From assembly GCA_002782305.1 (NCBI GenBank), contig PFHN01000025.1, positions 1 to 13,992 on the forward strand: a stretch of DNA of 13,992 nt, in the 5' to 3' direction. Below the pieces are notes generated by a model, which was not told the DNA's origin, searched no databases, and was given only the letters and a program-made list of their open reading frames with translations. Below, in pieces: positions 1-5,282 of this stretch. The stretch is from Candidatus Moranbacteria bacterium CG_4_8_14_3_um_filter_41_13. GTDB taxonomy: Bacteria > Patescibacteriota > Minisyncoccia > Moranbacterales > UBA1568. Position numbers and translations under genes: made by a program. Position 1 is the stretch's first letter. The number at the start of each line of letters is the position of its first letter.

Positions 1-1
1 C

Positions 2-523
2 AAGAAAAAGTTTGAAGAATATTTCAAGATTATTTTTGGTGGTGGAAAAGCCGAAATCGAAATTGTGAAACTCAAGAAGTATAGTCGTCAGAGGGAAGGC
101 GAAGGAAGTGGTGATGCGGGCGATGAAGAAGGAAGTGACTCAGCAGAAGAAAACAGTGAACTCGGTATCGAAATCTTTGCTTGTCCTCCAGGGAAGAAAA
201 TTACCAATCTCTCGATGCTTTCTGGCGGAGAACGATCACTGACATCCCTCGCTTTGTTGTTTGCTATTATTTCTCACAATCCTCCACCATTTGCCGTACT
301 CGATGAAGTAGAAGCTGCTCTTGATGAAGCTAATTCTCGCCGTTTTAGCTCGATGCTTCGTGAGCTTTCCAATCACACGCAGTTCGTTGCAATAACGCAC
401 AATCGTCAAACAATGGCCCAGGCAAACCTTCTGTATGGTGTGACAATGGGTGCTGACGGTGTTTCTCAACTTCTCTCTATCCGCCTCGATCAAGTCGGTG
501 ATGGCGGAAAACTGAAAGCATAA
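2..523 (+). CDS. smc: SMC chromosome-segregation ATPase, C-terminal part (5' end outside window)
   Basis: The frame is open from base 2, so this is the C-terminal ~173 residues of a protein of normally 1100-1200. SMC dimers form the bacterial condensin ring (with ScpA/ScpB) that compacts and helps segregate the nucleoid. Seen here are the FGGGKAEIEI strand of the head domain, the ABC signature LSGGERSLTSLALLFAI, the Walker B segment FAVLDEVEAALDEANS, and the ITHNRQTM switch (H-loop) segment, in the correct order and spacing. Between the FGGGKAEI strand and the PPGKK segment lies a strongly acidic Gly/Ser/Glu/Asp low-complexity stretch (encoded about 95-165) that typical SMC heads lack or have much shorter. 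A GTG at 65 could be mistaken for a start, but the homology continues upstream of it. The stop is TAA; no clear terminator follows. The family call is very secure; only the upstream part is unknown. Confidence 0.96.
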   Translation, partial: KKKFEEYFKIIFGGGKAEIEIVKLKKYSRQREGEGSGDAGDEEGSDSAEENSELGIEIFACPPGKKITNLSMLSGGERSLTSLALLFAIISHNPPPFAVLDEVEAALDEANSRRFSSMLRELSNHTQFVAITHNRQTMAQANLLYGVTMGADGVSQLLSIRLDQVGDGGKLKA

Positions 524-537
524 TACTCTTTCCTATA

Positions 538-566
538 TTGACAGAGTTTGGAAAATGCGGTACAGT
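538..566 (+). promoter_or_regulatory. Sigma-70-type promoter of rpsP
   Basis: A perfect TTGACA at 538-543 is followed after 17 bp by TACAGT at 561-566 (4 of 6 matches to TATAAT). Predicted transcription start is near 573, giving a 5' leader of about 110 nt before the rpsP ATG at 683. It lies just behind the smc stop, so rpsP need not depend on smc transcription. Confidence 0.75.
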
Positions 567-577
567 GGGACTTGTAT

Positions 578-653
578 TCTTCCGTGTGGAAGATAAGACC
601 ACTGAAAGGCGGATAAACTCTCCGAAAGGTGGGTAAACCCTCCTACGGCGGGT
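578..653 (+). promoter_or_regulatory. Structured 5' leader of rpsP: chain of short hairpins, two a near-direct repeat
   Basis: The first element is a perfect 6-bp hairpin, TCTTCC (578-583) with GGAAGA (588-593). Three modules follow: about 598-614, 617-634 and 637-653. The last two are joined by AA, and each can fold on itself with one internal mismatch; the first two have GAAA loops. Bases 604-623 and 624-643 form an imperfect 20-bp direct repeat. Purine-rich arms (GGCGG, GGTGGG, GGCGGG) alternate with pyrimidine-rich arms (CCAC, CTCTCC, CCCTCC), so each arm can also pair with its other neighbour. Position directly upstream of rpsP suggests regulation, but this is inference and I recognise no known riboswitch or leader family. 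Confidence 0.5.
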
Positions 654-682
654 GAATTTTATTTTAATTTTGTACATCTGTT

Positions 683-1096
683 ATGTTAGCAATACGTTTC
701 AATCGCACAGGAAAAAGGAATCAAGCTCAGTTTCGTGTTGTTCTCCAAGAACATACCGTTGCTCCAGGAAAGCGTCATATCGAAATTCTCGGAAGCTATG
801 ATCCACACAAGAAAACGACTATTCTGAAAAAAGAAAGAATTCTTTATTGGATTGGACAAGGGGCTCAAGTTTCTCCTGCAGTACACAATACGCTCGTTCG
901 TGAAGGTGTTGTTGAAGGGAAAAAGATTGCAAAGAAGATGCCTCGTCCTGTAGTGAAAGAAGTTCCAGCAGAAGAAGTAACGCCAGTTGTCGAAGCTCCT
1001 GTTGAAACTGAAACAGCTCCTGTAGCCGAAGAAGTAGCACCAGTAGTAGTAGCCGAAGAACCAGCTACTCCTGAAGCCACTGAAACCAAGGCATAG
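683..1096 (+). CDS. rpsP: 30S ribosomal protein S16 (bS16) with long acidic C-terminal tail
   Basis: bS16 is an assembly protein of the small ribosomal subunit that binds 16S rRNA. Residues 1-85 carry the family pattern: MLAIRFNRTGKRNQAQFRVV, then a basic segment and LGSYDPHKK, then the WIGQGAQVS segment leading to the VxNTL helix. Typical bS16 is about 80-90 residues; here residues ~88-137 add a tail rich in Pro, Val, Ala and Glu with APVE/PVAEE-like repeats, probably disordered. The ATG at 683 is the natural start because it begins the conserved first strand; no Shine-Dalgarno is visible, the upstream bases being T-rich. It stands alone rather than in the common rpsP-rimM-trmD-rplS order and has its own promoter and structured leader. 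Stop TAG. Confidence 0.96.
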   Translation: MLAIRFNRTGKRNQAQFRVVLQEHTVAPGKRHIEILGSYDPHKKTTILKKERILYWIGQGAQVSPAVHNTLVREGVVEGKKIAKKMPRPVVKEVPAEEVTPVVEAPVETETAPVAEEVAPVVVAEEPATPEATETKA

Positions 1097-1106
1097 TTTA
1101 TTGACC

Positions 1107-1157
1107 ACCGTCGTTCATCACGTCGTTCGAGTAACGACGGTGACGAGCGAACGACGT
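1107..1157 (+). repeat. Interleaved GC-rich inverted repeats between rpsP and the rplJ promoter
   Basis: ACCGTCGTT (1107-1115) is the exact reverse complement of AACGACGGT (1133-1141), and ACGTCGTTCG (1120-1129) that of CGAACGACGT (1148-1157). The order A-B-A'-B' is that of a pseudoknot. Because all arms share GTCGTT, nested pairing is also possible: inner 1121-1127 with 1133-1139 around a 5-nt loop, outer 1109-1116 with 1149-1156. It starts 10 nt after the rpsP stop and ends 2 nt before the rplJ -35 box. A T8 run follows at 1172-1179, too far for a textbook terminator. It may be an rpsP 3' end structure, a double operator, or a palindromic repeat. Confidence 0.7.
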
Positions 1158-1159
1158 AG

Positions 1160-1199
1160 TTGACAGAAGCATTTTTTTTCTGTAGTATAGGAGTACAAT
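1160..1199 (+). promoter_or_regulatory. Promoter of the rplJ-rplL operon
   Basis: A perfect TTGACA at 1160-1165 is followed after 17 bp by TAGTAT at 1183-1188, giving a start near 1195 and a leader of about 150 nt. A second possible -10 box, TACAAT at 1194-1199, resembles the -10 boxes upstream of the DedA gene and lysS but has no good -35 at the right distance. TTGACA with TAGTAT also occurs before greA, which favours the first reading. Confidence 0.65.
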
Positions 1200-1200
1200 T

Positions 1201-1332
1201 TCATATCCGTAGATATGAGGCACGAAGGTAAGTCCTCACGAGGAATATTCTTGGTAATACTGTAAAGATAGTATCAAGAATCATTGGAAAGATATTTTTT
1301 CAATTCTACGGCCATAAACCGTAGATTTTTTT
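1201..1332 (+). promoter_or_regulatory. rplJL leader RNA, probable ribosomal protein L10 autoregulatory leader
   Basis: Several hairpins lie between promoter and rplJ: CATATC (1202-1207) with GATATG (1212-1217); alternatively TGAGG (1216-1220) with CCTCA (1234-1238); a long bulged stem 1247-1253 plus 1257-1261 with 1270-1274 plus 1275-1281; and 1284-1290 with 1297-1303. The leader ends in an intrinsic terminator (separate entry). The heptamer CCGTAGA occurs at 1207-1213 and at 1319-1325, and both copies are exact complements of TCTACGG at 1305-1311, so the first copy could hold the terminator's left arm away. Attenuation of rplJL by the L10-L12 complex is known in Bacillus, and L10 leaders are an established RNA class; assignment here rests on position and fold, not on a covariance match. 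Confidence 0.65.
1305..1332 (+). terminator. Intrinsic terminator (attenuator) in the rplJ leader
   Basis: TCTACGG (1305-1311) and CCGTAGA (1319-1325) form a perfect 7-bp stem around a 7-nt loop, followed immediately by T7 (1326-1332). It stands 13 nt before the rplJ ATG and downstream of the promoter, so it must be bypassed for rplJL expression. Its left arm has an alternative partner at 1207-1213. Confidence 0.8.
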
Positions 1333-1345
1333 ATCATAAAATCGT

Positions 1346-1867
1346 ATGCAAACGAAAGTACAGAAAGAAGCCGTTGTAGAAGAAGTGGCTCAGAAGATCA
1401 AAGATTCCAAAGCTTTGGTGTTTGCCAACTTCAAAGGTGTATCGGTAAAAAGTGTTTCAGAAGTTCGTAGAGAGCTGATGAAAAATGGTTCTGGTTGGCA
1501 AGTGCTCAAGAAAACACTGCTCAACCTCGCTCTGAAAAACGCTGGTGTCGTCGCTGATGTTCGCAAGCTTGATGGACAAATCGGTGTTGCCTTCTCTCAT
1601 GATGAAGTAACTGCAGCCAAAGTTCTTGCACAATTCGCCAAAGCCAACAAAGATATTCCATTTACCATCGAAGGAGGATCTCTCGGGGTCAAGGAATTGT
1701 CTATCGAAGAAGTTAAGGCTCTTGCAAAACTTCCGAGCCAAGACGAACTTCGTGCACAGTTGGTTGGAACGCTCCAAGCTCCTATCTCTAGTTTTGTACG
1801 AGTACTCTCTGGAAATTTGAGTGGATTGGTACATGTTTTGAAGGCTATTGAAGAGAAGAAAGTATAA
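1346..1867 (+). CDS. rplJ: 50S ribosomal protein L10 (uL10)
   Basis: uL10 anchors the L7/L12 stalk to 23S rRNA and is the usual autorepressor of its own operon. The 173 residues match normal length. The N-terminal segment MQTKVQKEAVVEEVAQKIKD leads into the conserved ALVFANFKGVSVKSVSEVRR block and the KKTLLNLALKNAG helix of the RNA-binding domain; the C-terminal part (APISSFVRVLSGNLSGLVHV, then LKAIEEKK) is the helical spine that binds L12 dimers. ATG at 1346 begins the conserved N-terminus; no Shine-Dalgarno is seen. rplL follows after 36 nt. The usual flanking genes rplK-rplA and rpoB-rpoC are absent here. Stop TAA. Confidence 0.97.
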   Translation: MQTKVQKEAVVEEVAQKIKDSKALVFANFKGVSVKSVSEVRRELMKNGSGWQVLKKTLLNLALKNAGVVADVRKLDGQIGVAFSHDEVTAAKVLAQFAKANKDIPFTIEGGSLGVKELSIEEVKALAKLPSQDELRAQLVGTLQAPISSFVRVLSGNLSGLVHVLKAIEEKKV

Positions 1868-1903
1868 TCAATAAGTTTATTAAGATAAGTAATATATAAT
1901 CAT

Positions 1904-2308
1904 ATGACAGAAGAAAAGAAAGAAGCCGTAGTAGTGCCAGCGAAGTTTGAAAAACTCGTTGCAGAAATCGAAAAGATGAGTGTTCTCGATCTTTCCGAAC
2001 TCGTGAAAGTACTCGAAGACAAGTTTGGTGTATCTGCTGCTGCCCCTATGATGATGGGAACTGCTCCAGTAGCTGAGGCTGCTGCCGTAGAAGAAAAGAG
2101 TGATTTCGATGTTGAACTTACTGCTGCAGGTGCTCAGAAGATCAATGTTATCAAGGCTGTTCGTGAAATCACTGGTCTTGGACTGAAAGAAGCCAAAGAC
2201 TTGGTAGATGCTGCTCCAAAAGTTATCAAGGAAAAAGTTGCCAAAGCTGATGCTGAGACAATGAAGAAAAAACTTGAAGAAGCCGGTGCAACTGTTGTAC
2301 TGAAATAA
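1904..2308 (+). CDS. rplL: 50S ribosomal protein L7/L12 (bL12)
   Basis: bL12 forms the multimeric stalk that recruits and stimulates translation GTPases. The 134 residues show the expected layout: an N-terminal dimerisation helix region (KFEKLVAEIEKMSVLDLSEL, to ~residue 45), an Ala/Met/Pro-rich flexible hinge (AAAPMMMGTAPVAEAAA), and the C-terminal factor-binding domain from about residue 65 (EKSDFDVELTAAGAQKINVI through GLGLKEAKDLVDAAPKVIKE). Length is slightly above the common 120-125, owing to the N-terminal extension. The 36-nt gap from rplJ is AT-rich, with no clear Shine-Dalgarno and no terminator, so the two genes share a transcript. A strong terminator follows the stop TAA. Confidence 0.98.
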   Translation: MTEEKKEAVVVPAKFEKLVAEIEKMSVLDLSELVKVLEDKFGVSAAAPMMMGTAPVAEAAAVEEKSDFDVELTAAGAQKINVIKAVREITGLGLKEAKDLVDAAPKVIKEKVAKADAETMKKKLEEAGATVVLK

Positions 2309-2335
2309 AGAACGTTTGATTCTTTAGAGAGAAAG

Positions 2336-2360
2336 CCCTGACATTCGTTCGGGGTTTTTT
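2336..2360 (+). terminator. Intrinsic terminator of the rplJL operon
   Basis: CCCTGA (2336-2341) pairs with TCGGGG (2349-2354, one G-T pair) around a 7-nt loop, followed by T6 at 2355-2360. It is 27 nt downstream of the rplL stop. Confidence 0.8.
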
Positions 2361-2377
2361 CTTTTCCATTTTTCAGG

Positions 2378-2383
2378 TACAAT
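2378..2383 (+). promoter_or_regulatory. Putative -10 box of the DedA-family gene
   Basis: TACAAT at 2378-2383, preceded by GG, stands 29 nt before the ATG at 2413. Seventeen bp upstream is only the T run of the rplL terminator, so no real -35 can be named. The same GG-TACAAT context is seen before lysS. Confidence 0.4.
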
Positions 2384-2412
2384 AGAGAGTATAAATTGCT
2401 AAGAAGCACACT

Positions 2413-3045
2413 ATGGATTTTTTGCAGATATTCATCGATGGTATTTTTCGTGGGGATCTCGTCGGTATGGTCAAAGCAGTAGGATATATTGGTCTTTTTG
2501 GCATTGTGTTCGCAGAAACAGGGCTTTTCCTCGGGTTCTTTTTTCCAGGTGATAGTCTTCTTTTTGTTGCTGGGTTCCTGTCGGCAGGAGGATTTTTTTC
2601 GTTACCATTTTTGATTTTTGGGTTGTTTCTCTCAGCTGTACTGGGCAATATGCTCGGGTATGCATTCGGGAAGCGTATCGGGCCGAAAATTTTTAGCAAA
2701 GAAGACTCTTTTATTTTCAAGAAATCGCACGTACTCAAAGCCCAGCATTTTTATGAAAAGTATGGACCGAAGATGATTTTTCTTGCACGTTTTATGCCGA
2801 TCGTGAGAACGTTCGCACCGATCGTTGCAGGTGTCGCCAATATGAAATATACTACCTTCTTTTTTTACAATGTGATTGGTGCATTCGTTTGGACTGTTCT
2901 TCTTACACTCCTCGGTTATTTCCTCGGGAACGTGATTGATGTAGACAAATATCTCTTGCCGATTATTCTTATCATCATTATTCTTTCTTTCCTTCCAGCC
3001 ATTACTGCGTATATCAGAGAAAAGCACAGAGCCCAAAAACATTAA
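2413..3045 (+). CDS. DedA-family (SNARE-associated/VTT domain) integral membrane protein
   Basis: DedA proteins are inner-membrane proteins linked to membrane homeostasis and, in some members, to flipping of undecaprenyl phosphate or phospholipids across the membrane; the exact substrate here is unknown. The 210 residues are of usual size. Family motifs are visible: FAETGLFLGFFFPGDS (residues 33-48, with E35 and the PGD turn), KYGPKMIFLARFMPIVRTF (117-135, the re-entrant G..RF.P.(V)R motif), and N153 with GAFVW (156-160). Hydrophobic segments lie near 22-58, 62-85, 120-143, 145-172 and 180-199, with a basic C-terminal tail. ATG 2413 is the first start after the promoter; no Shine-Dalgarno. 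It is a single-gene unit, since a terminator follows at once. Confidence 0.93.
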   Translation: MDFLQIFIDGIFRGDLVGMVKAVGYIGLFGIVFAETGLFLGFFFPGDSLLFVAGFLSAGGFFSLPFLIFGLFLSAVLGNMLGYAFGKRIGPKIFSKEDSFIFKKSHVLKAQHFYEKYGPKMIFLARFMPIVRTFAPIVAGVANMKYTTFFFYNVIGAFVWTVLLTLLGYFLGNVIDVDKYLLPIILIIIILSFLPAITAYIREKHRAQKH

Positions 3046-3079
3046 AAAAAATCCCTCTCTGTAAAGAAAGGGATTTTTT
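3046..3079. terminator. Bidirectional terminator between convergent genes
   Basis: A6TCCC (3046-3055) pairs with GGGAT6 (3070-3079), so either strand reads as a GC-capped hairpin ending in a T run. It starts 1 nt after the DedA-family stop and lies 20 nt past the end of the minus-strand gene, serving both. Confidence 0.85.
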
Positions 3080-3099
3080 CTTTTTATAAAGGATATTCT

Positions 3100-3906
3100 C
3101 TACCACAGTACAAAGCGAGTCAGAATGACAAGTGATAGCAAGACAAAAACCCAGAAACTTCCAAGAAAGAATTTTTGTCCTCGGATTTTATCTTCTGGAG
3201 TTTGAGTGCCTTCATTGCCCGTAAATCCAAAGTTTTCATATATGAAAAACACTTCATAAAATCGTATAAGAATAACCCAAAAGAGAAAGAGTCCAACAAG
3301 AAGGCTGATTGGCACCATAAGTGGATGGGCAACTGACGGAGTGACGTTTCCTCCAACAGTTATCCATTTCCACCAGCCTTCCCATTTGAGTAACACGACG
3401 TGTATAGCAGTGAGAAGGATGACGGTGCGAAGTCCCCAGCGATGTAGAAACCACCATTTTTTGGCTCCGAAAATACTGATAGCTTTTTTGAAAGAAATAA
3501 CAAAGAGAAAAGTAAGAATGGCAGCACCGAGAACACCAGCGAGAATATCGAGATCATCGAGATCGAGTTCTTCTTGAGGAACCTTGAGTGGAAGATAGAA
3601 GTAGGTAATAATGCCGTGTAAGACAAGGAGAAATGTTCCTACAATACCAATTTCTTTTCTGTATCCAAGCCATTTATCAAAACGGTCGAAATACCGTACA
3701 ATAGGACCAAGGAGGAAGATGAATGCAATAAGCATAACCCCAGCATTCGCTAAGGCCTTGTTTGGAACATAGAGAGTGTCCATCGTGACGGGGGCATCGA
3801 AGAGAAATCCTCTTCGTATAAAAAGATAGAATCCGAAAAATACAGTGACGGATGACGCGAGGAGAAGAGAAATAAGATAATCTCGTCCGCCTGATGGTTT
3901 ATGCAT
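3100..3906 (-). CDS. Ferric-reductase-like transmembrane protein (heme b type), function unassigned
   Basis: A 268-residue membrane protein of about seven hydrophobic segments. It resembles the ferric reductase-like transmembrane domain family (FRE/NOX/MsrQ-type), in which two helices carry histidines ligating heme b and pass electrons across the membrane. Visible are GTFLLVLHGIITYF (H97) and WWFLHRWGLR...LLTAIHVVLL (H155 and H169), plus H194 in a loop before another helix. The Trp-rich LHRWG and the AIH spacing are close to the MsrQ pattern W-LHRL...H. No flavin or NAD domain is fused and no MsrP partner is beside it, so electron donor and acceptor are unknown. An ATG at 3972 would add 22 residues, but it lies upstream of the best promoter; ATG at 3906 is chosen. 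It is monocistronic. Stop TAG. Confidence 0.72.
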   Translation of the reverse strand: MHKPSGGRDYLISLLLASSVTVFFGFYLFIRRGFLFDAPVTMDTLYVPNKALANAGVMLIAFIFLLGPIVRYFDRFDKWLGYRKEIGIVGTFLLVLHGIITYFYLPLKVPQEELDLDDLDILAGVLGAAILTFLFVISFKKAISIFGAKKWWFLHRWGLRTVILLTAIHVVLLKWEGWWKWITVGGNVTPSVAHPLMVPISLLVGLFLFWVILIRFYEVFFIYENFGFTGNEGTQTPEDKIRGQKFFLGSFWVFVLLSLVILTRFVLW

Positions 3907-3933
3907 ATTTTTTATATTAATTATTTTTTCTTC

Positions 3934-3963
3934 AGTATACACCTTTTTTGATTGACTTGTGAA
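3934..3963 (-). promoter_or_regulatory. Promoter of the ferric-reductase-like gene
   Basis: On the minus strand, TTCACA (3963-3958) and TATACT (3939-3934) are separated by 18 bp, with TG directly before the -10 box. The start would be near 3927, about 20 nt before the ATG at 3906, which supports the shorter start. Confidence 0.55.
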
Positions 3964-3982
3964 GCATATCATGGAATGATAC

Positions 3983-3988
3983 GATAAT
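3983..3988 (+). promoter_or_regulatory. Possible -10 box of the BaiN-type oxidoreductase gene
   Basis: GATAAT (5 of 6 matches to TATAAT) stands 19 nt before the ATG at 4008. Only a poor -35 is found 17 bp upstream; a TTGACT at 3952-3957 is too distant for it. The region is a compact divergent promoter shared with the minus-strand gene. Confidence 0.3.
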
Positions 3989-4007
3989 TCTGATAGAAGA
4001 TTATTGT

Positions 4008-5279
4008 ATGATATACGATGTTATTGTCATTGGTGGTGGGCCAGCAGGTATGATGGCTGCAGGGAGGGCTGCCGAAGGTGGCGCTCGCGTTTTACTGGTG
4101 GAAAAAAATAAAATGCTTGGTCAAAAACTCCTCATCACGGGTGGTGGACGGTGCAATGTGACGAATGCGGAATTTGATCTTCATATTTTTCTGTCCAAGT
4201 TTCAATCTGATGCAAAATTCCTTTATTCTTCTTTCGCACAGTTTAGGGTGGAAGAGACGCTGGATTTCTTCCATCGGTATCAGATGCCAACGAAGATTGA
4301 AGCAGAAAAAAGAGTATTTCCCGTGACAGATAAAGCTGGATCTGTTTTCACAGCACTGAAGCAATATATGCAGGAGGGGAATGTCACCATACTCTCTGAT
4401 ATATCAGTAGCAGGACTGGTTCCTGTAGATGGAAAGATAGATGAAATACTCATCAAAAACGGAGAGAAGTTGAAAGCTCATGCGTACATCCTCGCTACGG
4501 GAGGGAAATCTCATCCTGAAACAGGATCAACAGGGGACGGATTTATATGGCTCAAAAATATCGGTCATACCATTATCGAATCGCAGGCTATTTTGGTACC
4601 GGTCACTACTCGTGAGAAATGGGTACATAATTTATCAGGGGTGAGTATGCCCGATGCCAAACTTTCTTTTTTTCAGCATGATGAAATAGGAAAGAAGAAA
4701 AAAATCCTTCCTTCGAAAAGTGGGAAAATACTCTTTACACATTTTGGACTGAGTGGCCCGCTTATTTTGAACACGAGCAAGACACTCCGTGAATTTCTGC
4801 AATATGGACCGGTGGTTATTTCTCTGGATCTTGTACCGGGGTCGGACTATGGAATGATCGATGATATATTGCAAACAATCTTCGAACGAAATAAAAATAA
4901 AAAAATAAAAAATGTACTCTCTGAGTTCGTCCTCGCTTCTTTTGTGCCTACACTTCTTGAGTTGACGAAAATAGATGGAGAAAAAGAAATTCATAGCATC
5001 AGTCGTGAGGAGCGACTTTCGATTGGCCGAAATGTTAAAGATATGCAGATGACTGTGACAGGACTTCTTGGAGCAGAGAAAGCGATTGTAACAAGCGGAG
5101 GGGTGGATCTGAAAGAAGTAGATTTCAAAACGATGCGTTCACGTTTGTATCCAAACCTGTATCTTATCGGAGATATACTGAATATTGATCGTCCTTCGGG
5201 GGGCTATAGTCTGCAGCTTTGCTGGACCACTGGTTTTGTGGCAGGGTTAGCGGTTTCAGAAAAAGTCACTGAGGTATAA
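4008..5279 (+). CDS. NAD(P)/FAD-dependent oxidoreductase, HI0933/YhiN/BaiN family
   Basis: A full-length (423 residues) member of the HI0933-like flavoprotein family. N-terminal Rossmann dinucleotide motif IGGGPAGMMAAG (8-19) and acidic VEKN turn, then the family signature GQKLLITGGGRCNVTN (38-53). Further motifs are ATGGKSHPETGSTGDG (163-178), THFGLSGP (244-251), and the C-terminal FAD-closing block GGVDLKEV (364-371) with LYLIGDILNIDRPSGGYSLQ (384-403). The usual GE(V/L)LD of that block is here GDILN. Most members are uncharacterised; some are annotated aminoacetone oxidase-like and BaiN acts in bile-acid dehydroxylation, but nothing here points to a substrate. ATG 4008 sits 4 residues before the first Rossmann strand. 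It converges with the next gene, 3 nt between stops, with no terminator between them. Stop TAA. Confidence 0.92.
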   Translation: MIYDVIVIGGGPAGMMAAGRAAEGGARVLLVEKNKMLGQKLLITGGGRCNVTNAEFDLHIFLSKFQSDAKFLYSSFAQFRVEETLDFFHRYQMPTKIEAEKRVFPVTDKAGSVFTALKQYMQEGNVTILSDISVAGLVPVDGKIDEILIKNGEKLKAHAYILATGGKSHPETGSTGDGFIWLKNIGHTIIESQAILVPVTTREKWVHNLSGVSMPDAKLSFFQHDEIGKKKKILPSKSGKILFTHFGLSGPLILNTSKTLREFLQYGPVVISLDLVPGSDYGMIDDILQTIFERNKNKKIKNVLSEFVLASFVPTLLELTKIDGEKEIHSISREERLSIGRNVKDMQMTVTGLLGAEKAIVTSGGVDLKEVDFKTMRSRLYPNLYLIGDILNIDRPSGGYSLQLCWTTGFVAGLAVSEKVTEV

Positions 5280-5282
5280 TAG

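Noticed and set aside
65..523. A free-standing 152-residue gene beginning at GTG 65
   Set aside because: The same frame is open upstream to base 2 and encodes SMC head sequence (FGGGKAEI), so this is the tail of smc.
556..597. A 13-codon leader peptide starting at ATG 556 before rpsP
   Set aside because: The ATG lies inside the promoter spacer, upstream of the predicted transcription start.
604..653. CRISPR array in the rpsP leader
   Set aside because: Repeat units are adjacent with no unique spacers, only two to three imperfect copies, and no cas genes nearby.
865..1108. Minus-strand open frames across rpsP
   Set aside because: They are antisense images of the repetitive Glu/Val/Ala tail; no start site, promoter or family pattern.
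3907..3972. Start of the ferric-reductase-like gene at 3972
   Set aside because: It would place the start codon upstream of the best promoter on that strand, and the added residues are polar and unlike the family N-terminus.
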